The translations under genes and the position numbers were made by a program. A stretch of DNA of 64,000 nucleotides from Nereocystis luetkeana (lineage: Eukaryota > Sar > Phaeophyceae > Laminariales > Laminariaceae): positions 3,276,953 through 3,340,952 of the forward strand of contig JARUPZ010000035.1 of NCBI GenBank assembly GCA_031213475.1, read 5' to 3'. The notes beneath the pieces were generated by a model. It ran no database searches, was not told the DNA's origin, and saw only the letters and a list, made by a program, of their open reading frames with translations. Numbering within the stretch: position 1 is the first letter of the stretch; every line of letters begins with the position of its first letter. Positions 1 to 11,472 of this stretch are shown here, piece by piece.

Positions 1-2108
1 GAGTAGAGTCTCGACAACGGTGAGGGTATAGCCCCAAACGGTAACCCCAGAGACGAGTGTGACAGCCGGTTGGAGGGGCGGGCTCCGCATGAACGGGGCA
101 GCTCGGTTACACGCACTACATCGGGTGCTGTCGGGTACGGGTACAACAGGTGCTTTGTCTTCAGGTTGGGGTGAGGTCAGGAGGGGTCCGGACCAGGCAG
201 CCGATTCCCCAGGTGGTTGGGTAGAGGTCCACATCAACGAGAAGGAAGCCCACGCTTTGTTAAGAGGCCCTCCGTTTGTTTAGTCAGGCCGGGGCGACAC
301 ACACCCAGGGCTCGACGGTAGTCATAGACGTCGACAACCAGGCGGTGTTTTACGCTCTTCGTCAGGGAAAGTAAAGTCCTCGAACGCTCGGATGCGCGAG
401 GTTGTCACCACAATGGTTTGTTCTGCGTGCAGGTTGAGTTATATTTCTCCCTCCACCTGCGGTGGGTGTGTGCTCCGCGGACTACAAGGAGGCAGACGAT
501 TTCTCTCGAGCGAACGGCGAGGAGTACGTACGTCTAACTCAGGAAGCATTTGATACTCATTGGGATTTTTTTTTGGGGGGGGGCGGGGGTTGACATGGAC
601 TTAATAATGGCCGCGACGGCTTCGTCTCAGCGAGCAGCAGAAGGGGGAGGCCAGGGGGCGGGGGAACAGCTCCCTTTCTCTTCAACGGCATCACACGGAG
701 GCAAGCACAGGGGTAGACGTGTTAAGCCAGGATGTCAGCAGGATGCCCGATTTGTCGAGGAAATGTTTCGGATTCTGTTTCCCACCCCCTAGCATCATAG
801 GGGAGTCCTACTGCAACACCTGGAAGAGCGAAAGGCGCACGCAGTTATCTCGGTACCGGATCTGAAGCCACAGTAGCGGCTCACCAGGCTGGCGGGAGCG
901 ACAGTAAGGTCTGTGAGGGTGTCAGACGCAGGAGGGGCGAGCCAGTTTTTCCGCCTACACCAGCAGAAAAACAGGGCACCGCACCGTTCTCATAAAAGGG
1001 GGAATGAGGGCCGTGGAAGCGGGTTTCAGACGACAGTGCATGTCCTATTCTACACTACACCGCAAATGCGTTTCGCCTATGTATGTAAATTGGTTTCGAG
1101 AATTTGCACGCATATAGTCGTTTGTCGTTTAGAAACCACAACCGATCGGCACGTTTGCTACTTCGACCAACACCGGACCAACATGCTGCTCGCGGAAGAT
1201 GCTTGGATCATGGCGTTCTACGATATGGCACAACAGATGGCAACGCTCCTCAAAGGGTTCTCGGCAAGCAGGGCAACCCAGGACACAGCTAACAATTCAT
1301 TGGTCAATGTATCGGCGATACGGATAGGAGTGCTGCTGCTGCGCCCAAAGCGCCTTGGCGAGAACGACGAGGCGTTCAGGTTCCGCCAACTTTTGCGCAA
1401 AACCGAGCAAGAGCAGTGATAGTGGGAACGAAACCCCGGTCTTGGCCGTAGATTAGATGAGAAAAATATTGAGAAGCGGGCGGAATATGAGAAAGCTATC
1501 GATGAGCGGGCGGAATAGTCCCACATCGCCGTGGCAGCACTAGCCTCCTATCCTATACCTGGTATATTGTACGCTGCACACCCGATTACGGCAATGTGCA
1601 AATTTTGTGCAGGACGTGTGTGGTCAATTTCAACCTTGTCTTCGGCTCAGACCAACCAGACCCTAGACCGACCGACCATAACCCTAACCCCAACCCTTCG
1701 GGGGGGCCCAGGTCTTCAGGGGCAGCCACGCGGCCCCGCCGGGTGTTTTAGTGGCGTTTTAAAAAAAGAACTACCGGGCGGCCGAAAGACTAGCCTTGAC
1801 CAAGAATAAGAGACCCTCACCCTGTACAAAGCTGCGTGACGACCAGTCCTGCACATTGGGCGAGTCTCGTACATCCTACGCCGATGCGCTTGTCAACTCA
1901 GCTCAGACAACAGATCAGACTCCGAGAGCTTTGAGGCGATGGTGCGCAGACGGGAGGGCGGTGCGCAGACGGAAGTATTTTGTTCGCAGGTTTCGGGGCA
2001 CCCATCATGTGAAACACCGTACGTACCCGGTACGTATGGGTTAGGAGTTATGATAGGAGCGTCTGGCGAAATGAGGTCATGTATGGGGAGTTGGTGGGGG
2101 GTACAACA
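1..2108. other. No recognisable gene or repeat
   Basis: Several reading frames of 60-170 codons occur on both strands, but none shows a domain, plausible splice structure or similarity I recognise. There is a T/G homopolymer stretch near 568-592, a short imperfect duplication around 1475-1518 (a GCGGGCGGAATA motif twice) and a few telomere-like CCCTAA units near 1680-1695. One TACCTGGTA motif lies near 1557. I treat it as non-coding or unknown. Confidence 0.5.
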
Positions 2109-2111
2109 AGA

Positions 2112-2162
2112 GATGTCGACGGGTAGAAATAACGGTTTAATGTGAAGAACACACACATACAC
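2112..2162 (+). repeat. Short LINE 3' tail relic
   Basis: This stretch matches the last ~50 bases of the LINE 3' end seen complete at 8.9 and 17.3 kb: the GTCGACGGGTAGAAA block, the TTTAATGTGAAGAAC block and a short CA run. Everything upstream in the LINE is missing, as expected of severe 5' truncation during target-primed reverse transcription. Confidence 0.7.
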
Positions 2163-2800
2163 GAGAGCTGAAAGTCAGGCGGGAACTGGGTACGAAGTGG
2201 ATGGGGCGCCTCGAGGAAGAGAGGAGCGCTGGACAAAGCTCTGTCACACGATACACAGGGGTCTCTCTCACAGTTGATCCCTGTTTATTCGCGGCGCCAG
2301 CTCTGTCTTTCTCCCTCTCGTGCCATCAAAACCCAGTACCGGGTGTATCAGGTATCAGGCATATATACCCCAGGTATATGGTACTGCTGCATATCAGACC
2401 AGGGTCGTGTCCTTTGACCCGAGATGAAGCAAACGAAAATCGAAATCTGTGCAATACCGGTACAATAGACAACACGCGTGCATGTATTATTAATACTCGA
2501 GTCTATCGAGCAGGTCGTAACTGGCACCTGATATACAGCAGCTGTGTGACCACGGACTCCTTCGTCAGAGAGATAATGTGAGAACACCAACAACAACAAC
2601 AACAACAACAACAACAGCATCAGCGAGGCTTCAAGTATAACCAGCTGCTGCTGCTGTACATACATACAGGCACAACATGATCGTATGTTTAAATAAAAGC
2701 GACCGACACCAGGTACCCGGATATTTGGTACCACTGCTGTAAATAGTAAATACCACGCACAGCCAACCCTCCACTACCGATATTCTCGCAACCTCCTGAT
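2163..2800. other. Intergenic, with a (CAA)n microsatellite
   Basis: No gene is visible. A CAA/AAC microsatellite of about ten units lies near 2586-2616, and a TATTAATA motif occurs near 2490. The reading frames here are short and cross the microsatellite. Confidence 0.5.
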
Positions 2801-2890
2801 CCCTTTTAGGACCGCAGTCCCGTTTGGGGTACAAATTACTTGGAATGTGACGGGTTCCCCCCGAAAATCGGGACTGCAGTCCTCCAAGGG
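2801..2890. mobile_element. TTAA-type foldback MITE, diverged copy
   Basis: This is a diverged member of the ~89-bp family seen cleanly at 20502-20590. The left arm has AGGACCGCAGTCCCGTTT, the right arm GGGACTGCAGTCCT followed by AAGGGTTAA. The two arms are inverted repeats. The right flank keeps TTAA; the left flank no longer does. Confidence 0.75.
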
Positions 2891-3063
2891 TTAAAACTAA
2901 TAAGAGTATATCGAGATATCGAGGAAGGGGAGGGGGGGGGTAGGACAACAGTCACGTTCTGCGTTGAGAGCTTTCAAACTTATATCGCTCGAACGCTGCT
3001 GTTGGCTGCTGGAGGGGCTGCTGGGTGGGCATACGTATATTTCGTATTTGGTACCAGGTACGT

Positions 3064-3757
<694 letters not shown>

Positions 3758-4289
3758 TATGTGTGTGTGTGTGTGTGTGTTCTTCACATTAAACCGTTCT
3801 TTCTACCCGTCGACATCCAGCACAACCAGTGTCCGTGCCGATTCTTCCATCCTAGAAGAGATACAAGTTCTGTGGTCACAAAGCTACGCCACAGAGATAC
3901 TACGTTGCCACGTGTGCAGTGTGAACTGCAGTGGGCAATGCAAAGCCATGTCATCATACTAGATACGACAGGCACGACATACGCAATCTATGAAATAGTG
4001 AAACGAAAAGAAACAATCAAAGAGAAAACAAAAACAAGGTAGACAAGTCGAAAAAGAAAAAGAAGAAAAATGAAAGCAAAATCTAAGAGAAACAATCTGT
4101 CGTGCCCCCCCCCCCGCAGGCGAGGTGGCCTACACTTGAAAAAGAACGAGCTGGAAAAAAGAAGAAATAACAAAAGACACCACTGCTTGTGAACAGAGTA
4201 AGACAAAGAACCAAGGAGAAAGTAACAAGGAAAAATAACAAAGGGGAAATAACAGGCAGACCAAAGCCCAAAGCACCTTCTAGGTGGCG
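3758..4289 (-). mobile_element. 5'-truncated LINE 3' region
   Basis: Read on the minus strand this is the last ~520 bases of the LINE 3' untranslated region, ending in the CA tail (here GT at 3758-3780). It includes a run of 11 C near 4105-4115. By eye it is identical base for base to 11481-11998, including the homopolymer length. It stops at GCAGCAGC, where the copy at 11.5 kb continues further upstream. Confidence 0.85.
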
Positions 4290-4305
4290 GCAGCAGCATA
4301 TACAG

Positions 4306-4638
4306 GCCGGTCGCCCCGGTGGGTCAAGTGGTTAACCTCGAATTCTACTCGTTTGAGTCCTGGGTTCGAGCCCCAGGTGGGTCGGACTTTGACTTTATTT
4401 GCAAAAATAAAAAAGGATTCAATTGTTGAGAGCGCCTTGCAGCGTGGGTGGGCACAATTCGATGCGAGTCGACGAGGGAAGAAAAGGCTGAAATCTTCTA
4501 GCGATAAAAATGAAGGCACGTACCGTAGCGGGAAGGGGGGAGAAGAGCCTGCTATGTGACCCCGGATCTGAGTTACGAGTTGGAAGGAGAGAGAGAGAAG
4601 AAGATGTGCGAAGATAATAAATGGGATGAGCAAAATAT
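4306..4638 (+). mobile_element. tRNA-derived SINE (family 1), copy A
   Basis: The 5' part resembles a tRNA with internal RNA polymerase III promoter blocks: an A-box-like GGTCAAGTGGTTAACC and a B box GGTTCGAGCCCC about 45 bases later. A body with CAATTCGATGCGAGTCGACG and CGATAAAAATGAAGGCACG follows, then GATAATAAATGGGATGAGC and an A/T-rich end. It is not a functional tRNA because no acceptor stem closes. A second copy follows immediately in the same orientation, separated by a short TA repeat. Confidence 0.85.
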
Positions 4639-4659
4639 ATAATATATATATATATATAT

Positions 4660-5018
4660 GCCCGTCGCCCCGGTGGTTCAAGTGGTTAACCTCGAATTCT
4701 ACGTGTGTTTGAGTCCTGGGTTCGAGCCCCAGGTGGGTCGGACTTGGACTTTATTTGCAAAAATAAAAATAAAAAGGATTCAATTGTTGAGAGCGCCTTG
4801 CAGCGTGGGTAGGTACAATTCGATGCGAGTCGACGAGGGAAGGAAAGGCTAAAATCTTCTCGCGATAAAAATGAAGGCACGTACCGTAGCGGGAAGGGGG
4901 GAGAAGAGCCTGCTATGTGACCCCGGATCTAAGTTACGAGTTGGAAGGAGAGAGAGAAGAAGATGGGCGAAGATAATAAATGAGATGAGCAAAAAAATAA
5001 AAAAAATAAAATAAAATA
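4660..5018 (+). mobile_element. tRNA-derived SINE (family 1), copy B
   Basis: It has the same organisation as copy A: A-box-like GGTTCAAGTGG, B box GGTTCGAGCCCC, the GTCGACGAGGGA body and the GATGAGCAAAA end with an A-rich tail. The two copies are tandem head-to-tail, suggesting insertion at the A/T-rich tail of the first. Confidence 0.85.
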
Positions 5019-5090
5019 GTCTAACCCGTCAAATCCATCGACCTAGAGCACAAGATGCTAAAGTCGTCCCACAGCCTCCTGCCCCAGCTA

Positions 5091-5270
5091 AGGCTGACTC
5101 AGACCACAACATCTTGTACATCAAAGTCCGACTCGGTGGTCACATTGAGCAAAACAAACAAATACGTAGACCGACAAATCGCCGAGAGTTCGACACGCAG
5201 CTTTTTATGTCCGATGGAAAGTGTCGTGAACGAGTAGTCGCCAGGGTCTCCCACTCTCAACCAGCCTATC
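5091..5270 (+). pseudogene. LINE endonuclease C-terminal fragment
   Basis: The frame starting at the GCT codon near 5091 reads ADSDHNILYIKVRL and continues to a stop near 5278. An SDH triplet followed by hydrophobic residues is the last catalytic motif of the APE-type endonuclease domain of non-LTR retrotransposons. The upstream endonuclease motifs are absent, so this copy is 5' truncated. Confidence 0.6.
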
Positions 5271-5464
5271 CAGCCCCGTAATACGTCTGGTATGGTAGAG
5301 CTTTTCACTAGGGCTAATATTGATGCGGTCGAAAAAGAGGTACCACCCCCTGCATGTCGCCACCGCAGACATGGATGGCGTGAGTCTGCCGAAACCTTGG
5401 CCGCATTCATACCAGCATGGACAGCGAGCGAGGATGCACGACAATTCTTGCGTGCCCACCCCCG

Positions 5465-5819
5465 GGATTTTTTTTTTTTTTTTTTTTTGCTCATCCCATT
5501 TATTATCTTCGCACATCTTCTTCTCTCTCTCCTTCCCACTTGTAACTCAGATCCGGGCTCACATAGCAGGCTCTTCTCCCCCCTTCCCGCTACGGTACGT
5601 GCCTTCATTTTTATCGCGAGAAGATTTCAGCCTTTTCTTCCGTCGTCGACTCGCATCGAATTGTGCCTACCCACGCTGCAAGGCGCTCTCAACAATTGAA
5701 TCCTTTTTTATTTTTACTTTTGGAAATAAAGTCAAAGTCCGACCCACCTGGGGCTCGAACCCAGGACTCAAACAATTAGAATTCGAGGTTAAGCACTTGA
5801 ACCACCGGGGCGACCGGCT
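5465..5819 (-). mobile_element. tRNA-derived SINE (family 1) inserted in LINE copy 1
   Basis: On the minus strand it carries the same A-box, B-box, body and GATGAGCAAAA end as the copies at 4.3-5.0 kb, with an A tail (T run at 5467-5487). It separates the LINE's endonuclease remnant from its reverse transcriptase part, so it is younger than the LINE insertion. Confidence 0.85.
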
Positions 5820-5820
5820 A

Positions 5821-6399
5821 TCGGATAGAACCGCGTGGAAGACACTTTTGAGATCTGCGTGTGCGAACCTGCAGAAGGTGATTGCCGCAGGACTGCATGC
5901 GTACTTCGAAGCGTACCTTGCCGTAACCGAACGACTCCTAGCGAACAACGACCAGAGAGGCTTTTACAAGCACCTGAAGAGTACGGTAGGATTGGAAGGG
6001 GCTAAAGCGAGGAGCGAACAGTTCATTAGGGACGAGGATGGCACGCTCTTACGGGATAAGGTGCGAATTCGTGAACGATGGGCGGGGTTTTGCCTCAAAC
6101 TCTTGAACACGAAGTCGCTGAAACTCGATCCCACGATCATCGACCTCTTGCCACCGCCACCGCCTAAACTGTCGCTTGAAGATGAAGCATCCATGGACGA
6201 GATGGCAGAAGCACTTAAGGGGATGTCAAATTGGAAAGCTGTCGGGCCAGATGGTCTCCCGGCCGAACTCCTAAAAATCGACCACCCGGGATTTCGCTCA
6301 GTGCTTTCACAACATCCTTGTCACTGTTTGGGTAACAGGAGAAGTCCCCCTGAAAGATGCAACCATCAAGGTCCTTCACAAAAAGAAGGACCGAACTGA
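5821..6399 (+). pseudogene. LINE copy 1: linker and start of reverse transcriptase
   Basis: After the SINE insertion the frame reads from DRTAWKTLLRSACANLQ through a segment typical of the region between endonuclease and reverse transcriptase, to [18 protein letters not shown], a well-known early reverse transcriptase motif (KAxGPDGxPAE). A proline run PPPPP lies near 6152-6166. The frame shifts near 6300: downstream the similarity to the second LINE copy continues in another frame, and this frame ends at a stop at 6397-6399. Confidence 0.75.
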
Positions 6400-6445
6400 C
6401 TGCAACAACTACAGAGGGATTTCGCTTGTAGCACGCGCAGGCAAA

Positions 6446-7786
6446 GTGTTGTTGAAAATCGTCGCGTCCCGCCTCCGCAACTACTGCGAGACCGAGGAAC
6501 TACTCCTCGAGGAACAGTGCGGCTTCCGCCCCGTACGATCAACCATTGATATGTTGTTCGTCGTGCGCCGGTTGCAAGAGCTCGGACGACAGAGGAAAAT
6601 CCCATTGTACGTGTGCTTCATCGATCTGCAGAAAGCGTACGACTCTGTCGACCGAGAGCTGTTATGGAAGGTACTCACACGCTTTGGCATACCAACCAAG
6701 ATGCTGAGAATGATCCGTAATTTCCACGGTGGCATGCGGGCTCGCGTGCGTACTGATGACGGCGAGCTCTCGGAACGGTTTAATGTCACGCAGGGGCTGC
6801 GGCAAGGCTGTGTACTATCACCGTTACTGTCTAACGTGTTCTTCGCTGCTGCGTTACACGTCGTACTGTTAATAGTACGCTTCAGCCAAGACGAAGCCAT
6901 CGTAAGGGATTTGGTCCAACTCAGTGATAGTGAAGTAGTTCGAACAGAGAAGCAGGAGCCATTGGCGTGCGTGCGAAGGGCTCTATGGGGCATGTTGTAC
7001 GCCGATGATGCAGGAATTGTCTCGAAGTCGGCTGAAGGGCTCGCGAAAATGATGACAGTCATCGTGACTGTCTCCGAAGCAGCAGGCCTCACGGTGTCGG
7101 AAAAGAAGACAGAGACAATGGTCCTACAAATACCAGACCAGTCAACCCTCGCACCACCGCTCGTCATCGAAGCGGCAGGTCAGAGGTACAAGCAGACGAC
7201 CCAGTTCTTACACCTAGGCGGCATTATCCACGAAAACGCTGCGCTCTCGCTCGAAATCGACCGACGGATCCGCCTCATGCGAGCATGCCTCAAACGGTTC
7301 GGGCCGGAGTTGTATGATAGGACGACCGCCCCCCTTAGCCTCAAAGTCCGAACTCTGAAGGCCGAGGTGATTGAGACCCTGCTGTACGGGTGTGTGACGT
7401 GGACCCTCAGAGCGGAACACTTTGCCAAGCTTCGAACGGCTCACCACCAAGTCCTGTTGGGAGTCATTGACTTCCAGCGCCGACTTCGTACTGACCATGC
7501 CACCCTCTCGTACGCGAAGGCCCTCAAGATGACACGTTGCGAGAGCATCGAAACGACCATTCGTAAACGGCGGCTCTTCTTTGCGGGGGGCGTGGCAAGG
7601 CAAAGCAAGGAGCGATTACCCAGTCGGGTAGTGTTCGGGACGATAGCTGGTGGGGAGAACTCGAGACCAGGCGGGCAGTGTAAGACTTGGCATAGATGCA
7701 TAGTCGAAGACCTTAGGGAGTTCCGAGCCACCGAAGGGTCAACGGAAGTTGCCCCCTTGGTGTTTGGAGTTGAGACCGCGTTGTGA
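6446..7786 (+). pseudogene. LINE copy 1: reverse transcriptase and C-terminal domain
   Basis: The 446-codon frame contains the fingers/palm motifs of a non-LTR reverse transcriptase: [14 protein letters not shown], the palm motif [25 protein letters not shown] and the catalytic LYADDAG. The rest, from [17 protein letters not shown] to [12 protein letters not shown], is the conserved C-terminal region of RTE-like elements found across algae, oomycetes and animals. Relative to the copy at 14.8 kb it has two extra residues (LI) at codons 142-143, caused by a 6-base insertion in a TA context. The first in-frame ATG is not a real start; it lies inside the polyprotein. The frame stops at TGA 7784-7786, where the other copy has TGG. 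Confidence 0.85.
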
Positions 7787-8957
7787 TCCACTGCAGCCAA
7801 AAAGGCGGGGAAGTGGTACCGGGGGACCCTTGAAGCAGCCGAACGGTTCATGGTGAGGTGGCACGAGGCTGAGGCTGAGATGAGTAGGCAGCGCCGCGCA
7901 TCCGCCGTGGATAGTGTCCAAGGGGTTGAGGGGGGGAGGGGGCAACAGGAGAAGTGGCAGAAAACCCGACCAAGAGAATGCGGAGAGGGGCGGGACCAGG
8001 AGGAGTAGAAGGGAAACTGCGGTAGACGAAAGTAGGAAGGAGATGGCAGTCAGGGTAGCAAGGCACCAGGCCGACTAGGAAGTAGAACATGACCATACTA
8101 CTAGTGCCACCAACTGGTGCAGATGGTTCGAACGTGGTCTTCCCTTGTCTTCTCTTTTCGTTTTGTTTTCTTCTTTCTTGCGCTGATTCTCCGTGATCTT
8201 CATTTTTTATTTATTTCTCTTCCTTTTCTGATTGATAAGCCGTACTGAAGGAGTCGTGTGGCGTGGTTGGAAGACGAACCTGCTCTGCTCGTTTCGTATT
8301 GTCTGACGCCAAGGGGCTAGGCATAGTTGACGAACGCAGGGCGGAGACGGCAGTCTGGGTAGCAAGGTACCAGGCGGATTAGCAGGGAGAACCTGGCTAT
8401 ACTACTCGTACCACAAACTGCTGCCGCCACCTGGAAGGTGCTTTGGGCTTTGGTCTGCCTGTTATTTCCCTTTGTTATTTTTATTCCTTGGTTCTTTGTC
8501 TTACTCTGTTTACAAGCAGTGGTGTTTTTGTTATTTGTCTTTTTTTTTCCAGCTCGTTCTTTTTCAAGTGTTGGCGACCTCGCCTGCTGGGGGGGGGCAC
8601 GACAGATTGTTTTATCTAGTGTTTGCTTTCATTTTTTTTCTTTTTCTCTCTCGATTTGTCTACTTTATTTTTGTTTTCTCTTTGATTGTCATTTCGTTTC
8701 CCTATTTCATAGAATGTGTATGTCGTGCCTGTCGTATCTATTTAATAGTATGATGACATGGCATTGCATTGCCCACTGCTGTGCTTACTGCATACCAGGT
8801 ACCAGGTACGTGGCAACGTAGTATCTCTGTGGCGTAGCTTTGTGACCACAGAACTTGTATCTCTTCTATTAATAGGATTAAATAATCCACACGGACACTT
8901 GTTGTGCTGGATGTCGACGGGTAGAAAGAACGGTTTAATAATGTGAAGAACACACAC

Positions 8958-9058
8958 ATGGTAAATAAGACCAAATATTGTTACTGAAAATAGCGAATTT
9001 ATATAGGTTTTTGTATTTATCGTACCTGGTAGGTCCTAATTAATATGGTCCCTCGTAA
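8958..9058 (-). mobile_element. TA-type MITE (TTAC/GTAA family), left end lost
   Basis: It matches the internal part and right terminus (GGTCC..CGTAA then TA) of the MITE family described at 46071-46181, read in the opposite orientation. The left terminus is missing; homology starts directly at the LINE CA tail. A TACCTGGTA motif interrupts it near 9022, where other copies have only TA. Confidence 0.7.
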
Positions 9059-9372
9059 TAATAACAGATTGGTACTACGCGTACATTACTATTGATATTG
9101 ATATTGATGTTAACAATATAATATCCTGTAGTCTACATACGTAACCTACTGCTGTTGTTGTAGTAATAGTGGTGGCTTTGTAGGAGTATCGTCCCTATTA
9201 TATTAATACTGCTGTGCTACAAAAACGAGACACAGCTCATATATCGTGCGTAGTCTGGAAGCTACATACAAAGACGCCGCGTGTCGTATGTACTTCGATG
9301 CCGAGTTTCAAGAACACCGCTCACACAGCCTGCAACTACGTAGGGCCGTCATGCTGTCATACCAGGGCTCAC
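9059..9372. other. Spacer with a possible primase-polymerase-like peptide
   Basis: On the plus strand, near 9249-9360, a frame reads SLEATYKDAACRMYFDAEFQEH. The CRMYFDAEF stretch resembles motif I (DxE) of PrimPol-type archaeo-eukaryotic primases. No other primase motif is visible nearby, so this is only a resemblance over about nine residues and may be chance or a captured fragment. Confidence 0.15.
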
Positions 9373-9951
9373 CTCTTGGAAAATGCTCTTCATGCTTTTT
9401 CCATTCGATCGATAGGCGCCCTGCTGCTGCCAGAGGTCTGACATCGCCCCTTGCCTCTTGACAGGCGGTGGAGGGAACTGCCCCGGCGGAGGAGCCCCGG
9501 GGTAGGCGCTCTCTCCCTCCTTCGCGCCGCCCTCCGATCGCGCTTGATGCATAGAGATGTTAGCGGTTCCCCGTGCCAATCCCGATTCAGCATCAGTGCC
9601 TGGCTCGTGTCGTTGTTGTTGCTGCTGCGGTCGCCGTGTTTGTTTGTGTCGCTGGGGTTGCTCCTCCTCTTCTGATGCTGCTGCTGCTGCTGCTGCTGCG
9701 GTGTCGTTCAACTTTTCTTGAAATTGTGCGGTGCTTCTTGCCGACGAGTCAGTGTCTGACAGCTCTAAGACGTCCACCCCGGCCTGGTCGAGGTACTCGT
9801 ACGCGGCCATGTTCAGGGGCAAGCTTTTGTCGCCGTGGCCGTTGCTACCGCCGCCGCCGCTGCAGCTGACCACGTTGTTGATGCTGTTGCTGTTGTCGCT
9901 GCTGCTGCTGCTATGTGCCAAGGGGTCCACGTCCTCTTGGGAAAGCCTCAT
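9373..9951 (-). CDS. Possible exon of an unknown low-complexity protein
   Basis: I do not recognise a family. The minus-strand frame is open from at least 10158 down to a donor-like GAG|GTGAGC at 9373, a phase-0 boundary like those of the kinase gene. From the ATG at 9951 it would give 193 codons: an acidic start (MRLSQEDVDPL), a serine/asparagine run, a glycine run, MAAYEYLDQAGVDVLELSDTD, an alanine run, a glutamate run, a Q-rich stretch, a proline-rich PPPGQFPPPP and GKSMKSIFQE at the donor. Such amino-acid homopolymers are common in stramenopile nuclear or signalling proteins. The start could be the ATG at 9951 or an upstream exon; no downstream exon was found between 9372 and 1, so the gene may be a relic. 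Confidence 0.4.
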
Positions 9952-10158
9952 ATTAAAAATTATCCTGCCGCTGTGAATCCGAGTTTCTGGAGATGATAGG
10001 TCAGGTCTGGCGACGATACTGCCCCTTTTTGACGTCACCCAGTTGGCTCGTCTCGTAATCGATCCTGCTTCCTGTGGCTCGTCTCGTAATCGACCCTGTA
10101 CGTGCGGGATGTTATTGCCTCGATCCCACCCCCTCCGTCCCCTCTGCGCTTTCTGCAA

Positions 10159-11159
10159 TGTGCTATCAGCTGTGCACCCAGTTGAACACAGGTTCTCCCG
10201 AAAGCTCGTACCAGCTACTGAATACAGCAGCCGCCTCCTGTGCTGCTGATATGTCTCCTTCCTGTTGCTGCTGCTGCTGTGATACCTCTACGGCAGGACA
10301 ACCGGGACACCACCTGGAAGGTCCTCGCTGTTCAATTTTTGGGAGGGCACAGCCAACATGTACACGATGCTTCCCTGGAATGTTTTATGGTCGATGTGGC
10401 CACGACGTGGACAGGGGGTATTCCTTCGAAGAGGTAGAAGTTTGTGTGCGTAACCCTCCTGGTTGCTCTGTGTGAAAGAGATGATAATAATATCGAGACG
10501 ATTTCAGTTTTTTTCAGGTGTATTCTGAGTTTTTCGTGCAACATAATATTATGTTTTCACAAAACGTTGCAGTCTATTTTATTACAAGAGAACAATGGAA
10601 AGTGAAAGGTTAAGGTTACAAACTGACGAAATTCAACAGCAGACAGAGTATCTGGTACAAAATTTCAAATTTCGAAAATTTTGAACGTTTTCTCACACAC
10701 TTCTAAATCAAAACCGGTGAGTTGTGTGCGGACCAAAATAAGCATCATGTATGTAGCTTTTCGTGAAAAATAGTCAGCAGCCACAGCAGAAGCAGAAGAA
10801 GAACCAGCACACACATTATATCAATGGCGTATCATACAATTTGGAAATTCAGTAAAAATGGGATATAGACGAGACGTATGACGCAGCTTGCAAAATCAAC
10901 TATTAATACGTATAAAATCAGTAGCTGGTCGATCACAGCTGACGTATTTCATACCAGGTATTTTTTTTAAATATCACCGATCATCCATAGCAGATACCTG
11001 GTACAGCAATAATAGTCTGTCGTGAGTAATTCATACCAGGGTATAATGTAACCGTCGACCAAAATTAGCTCGCAGGTCAGCTTGCTCTATACTCCTCCTA
11101 TACAGGAGTTACTGCGGTAGCAGCAAGAGTTATTAGGTGTGTATTTACTGACACTTAGT
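10159..11159. other. AT-rich intergenic stretch
   Basis: A short direct repeat (TGGCTCGTCTCGTAATCGA, twice near 10042-10094) lies just upstream of the possible exon at 9.4-9.95 kb. The rest shows no coding signal. TACCAGGTA/TACCTGGTA motifs occur near 10949 and 10997, a related TACCAGGGTA near 11034, and TATTAATA near 10900. Confidence 0.5.
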
Positions 11160-11420
11160 TGTTGTATGCGTATGTCGTATTAAATAGTAGTTTCGTGACC
11201 AAGAGCAGCAGCAGCAGGTGTTATATCGTTTATCTACTATATTATGTGTTTGCTGTTGTATGCGTACGTTGTATAGTTTCGTGACCAAGACAAGAAGAGC
11301 AGTTTTTTTCTCTTCAGGATGAAGAATAAGAATCAGCGCGACACCACCTACCTGTCTGTGTGGGGTGTGCTGGATGTGTGTCGACGGGTAGAAATAACAC
11401 AGCAGCAGCAGTCTTGGAAT
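11160..11420 (+). repeat. Diverged LINE 3' tail
   Basis: Blocks of the LINE 3' end are recognisable: two copies of AGTTTCGTGACCAAGA, CTCTTCAGGATGAAGAAT, and GTCGACGGGTAGAAATAAC. The usual CA tail is absent and CAG repeats follow, so this is an older or different subfamily. Confidence 0.55.
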
Positions 11421-11472
11421 CCGAGAGGAAAAATGCCGGAACAAACCATACATAGTAAAAAAAAAATAGTGT

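Larger units (their letters stand above)
5019..8957 (+). mobile_element. RTE-like non-LTR retrotransposon (LINE copy 1), degraded
   Basis: From 5' to 3' it holds the C-terminal end of an apurinic-type endonuclease (SDHN motif near 5099), a SINE insertion at 5465-5819, linker and reverse transcriptase coding sequence at 5821-7786, and a ~1.1-kb 3' untranslated region ending in TTTAATAATGTGAAGAACACACACA. The 5' end is missing. A frameshift near 6300 and a stop after the SDH-containing segment make it non-functional. The second copy at 14.6-17.3 kb is closely related across the reverse transcriptase and 3' region. Small TA-flanked insertions separate the two copies (see findings). Confidence 0.88.

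Noticed and set aside
4306..4420. A genuine tRNA gene
   Set aside because: A and B boxes are present but the acceptor and anticodon stems do not close, and the sequence recurs as a longer SINE with an A-rich tail.
6481..7167. Minus-strand 228-codon frame opposite the LINE reverse transcriptase
   Set aside because: It is the antisense shadow of the reverse transcriptase frame; the plus-strand protein has all catalytic motifs.
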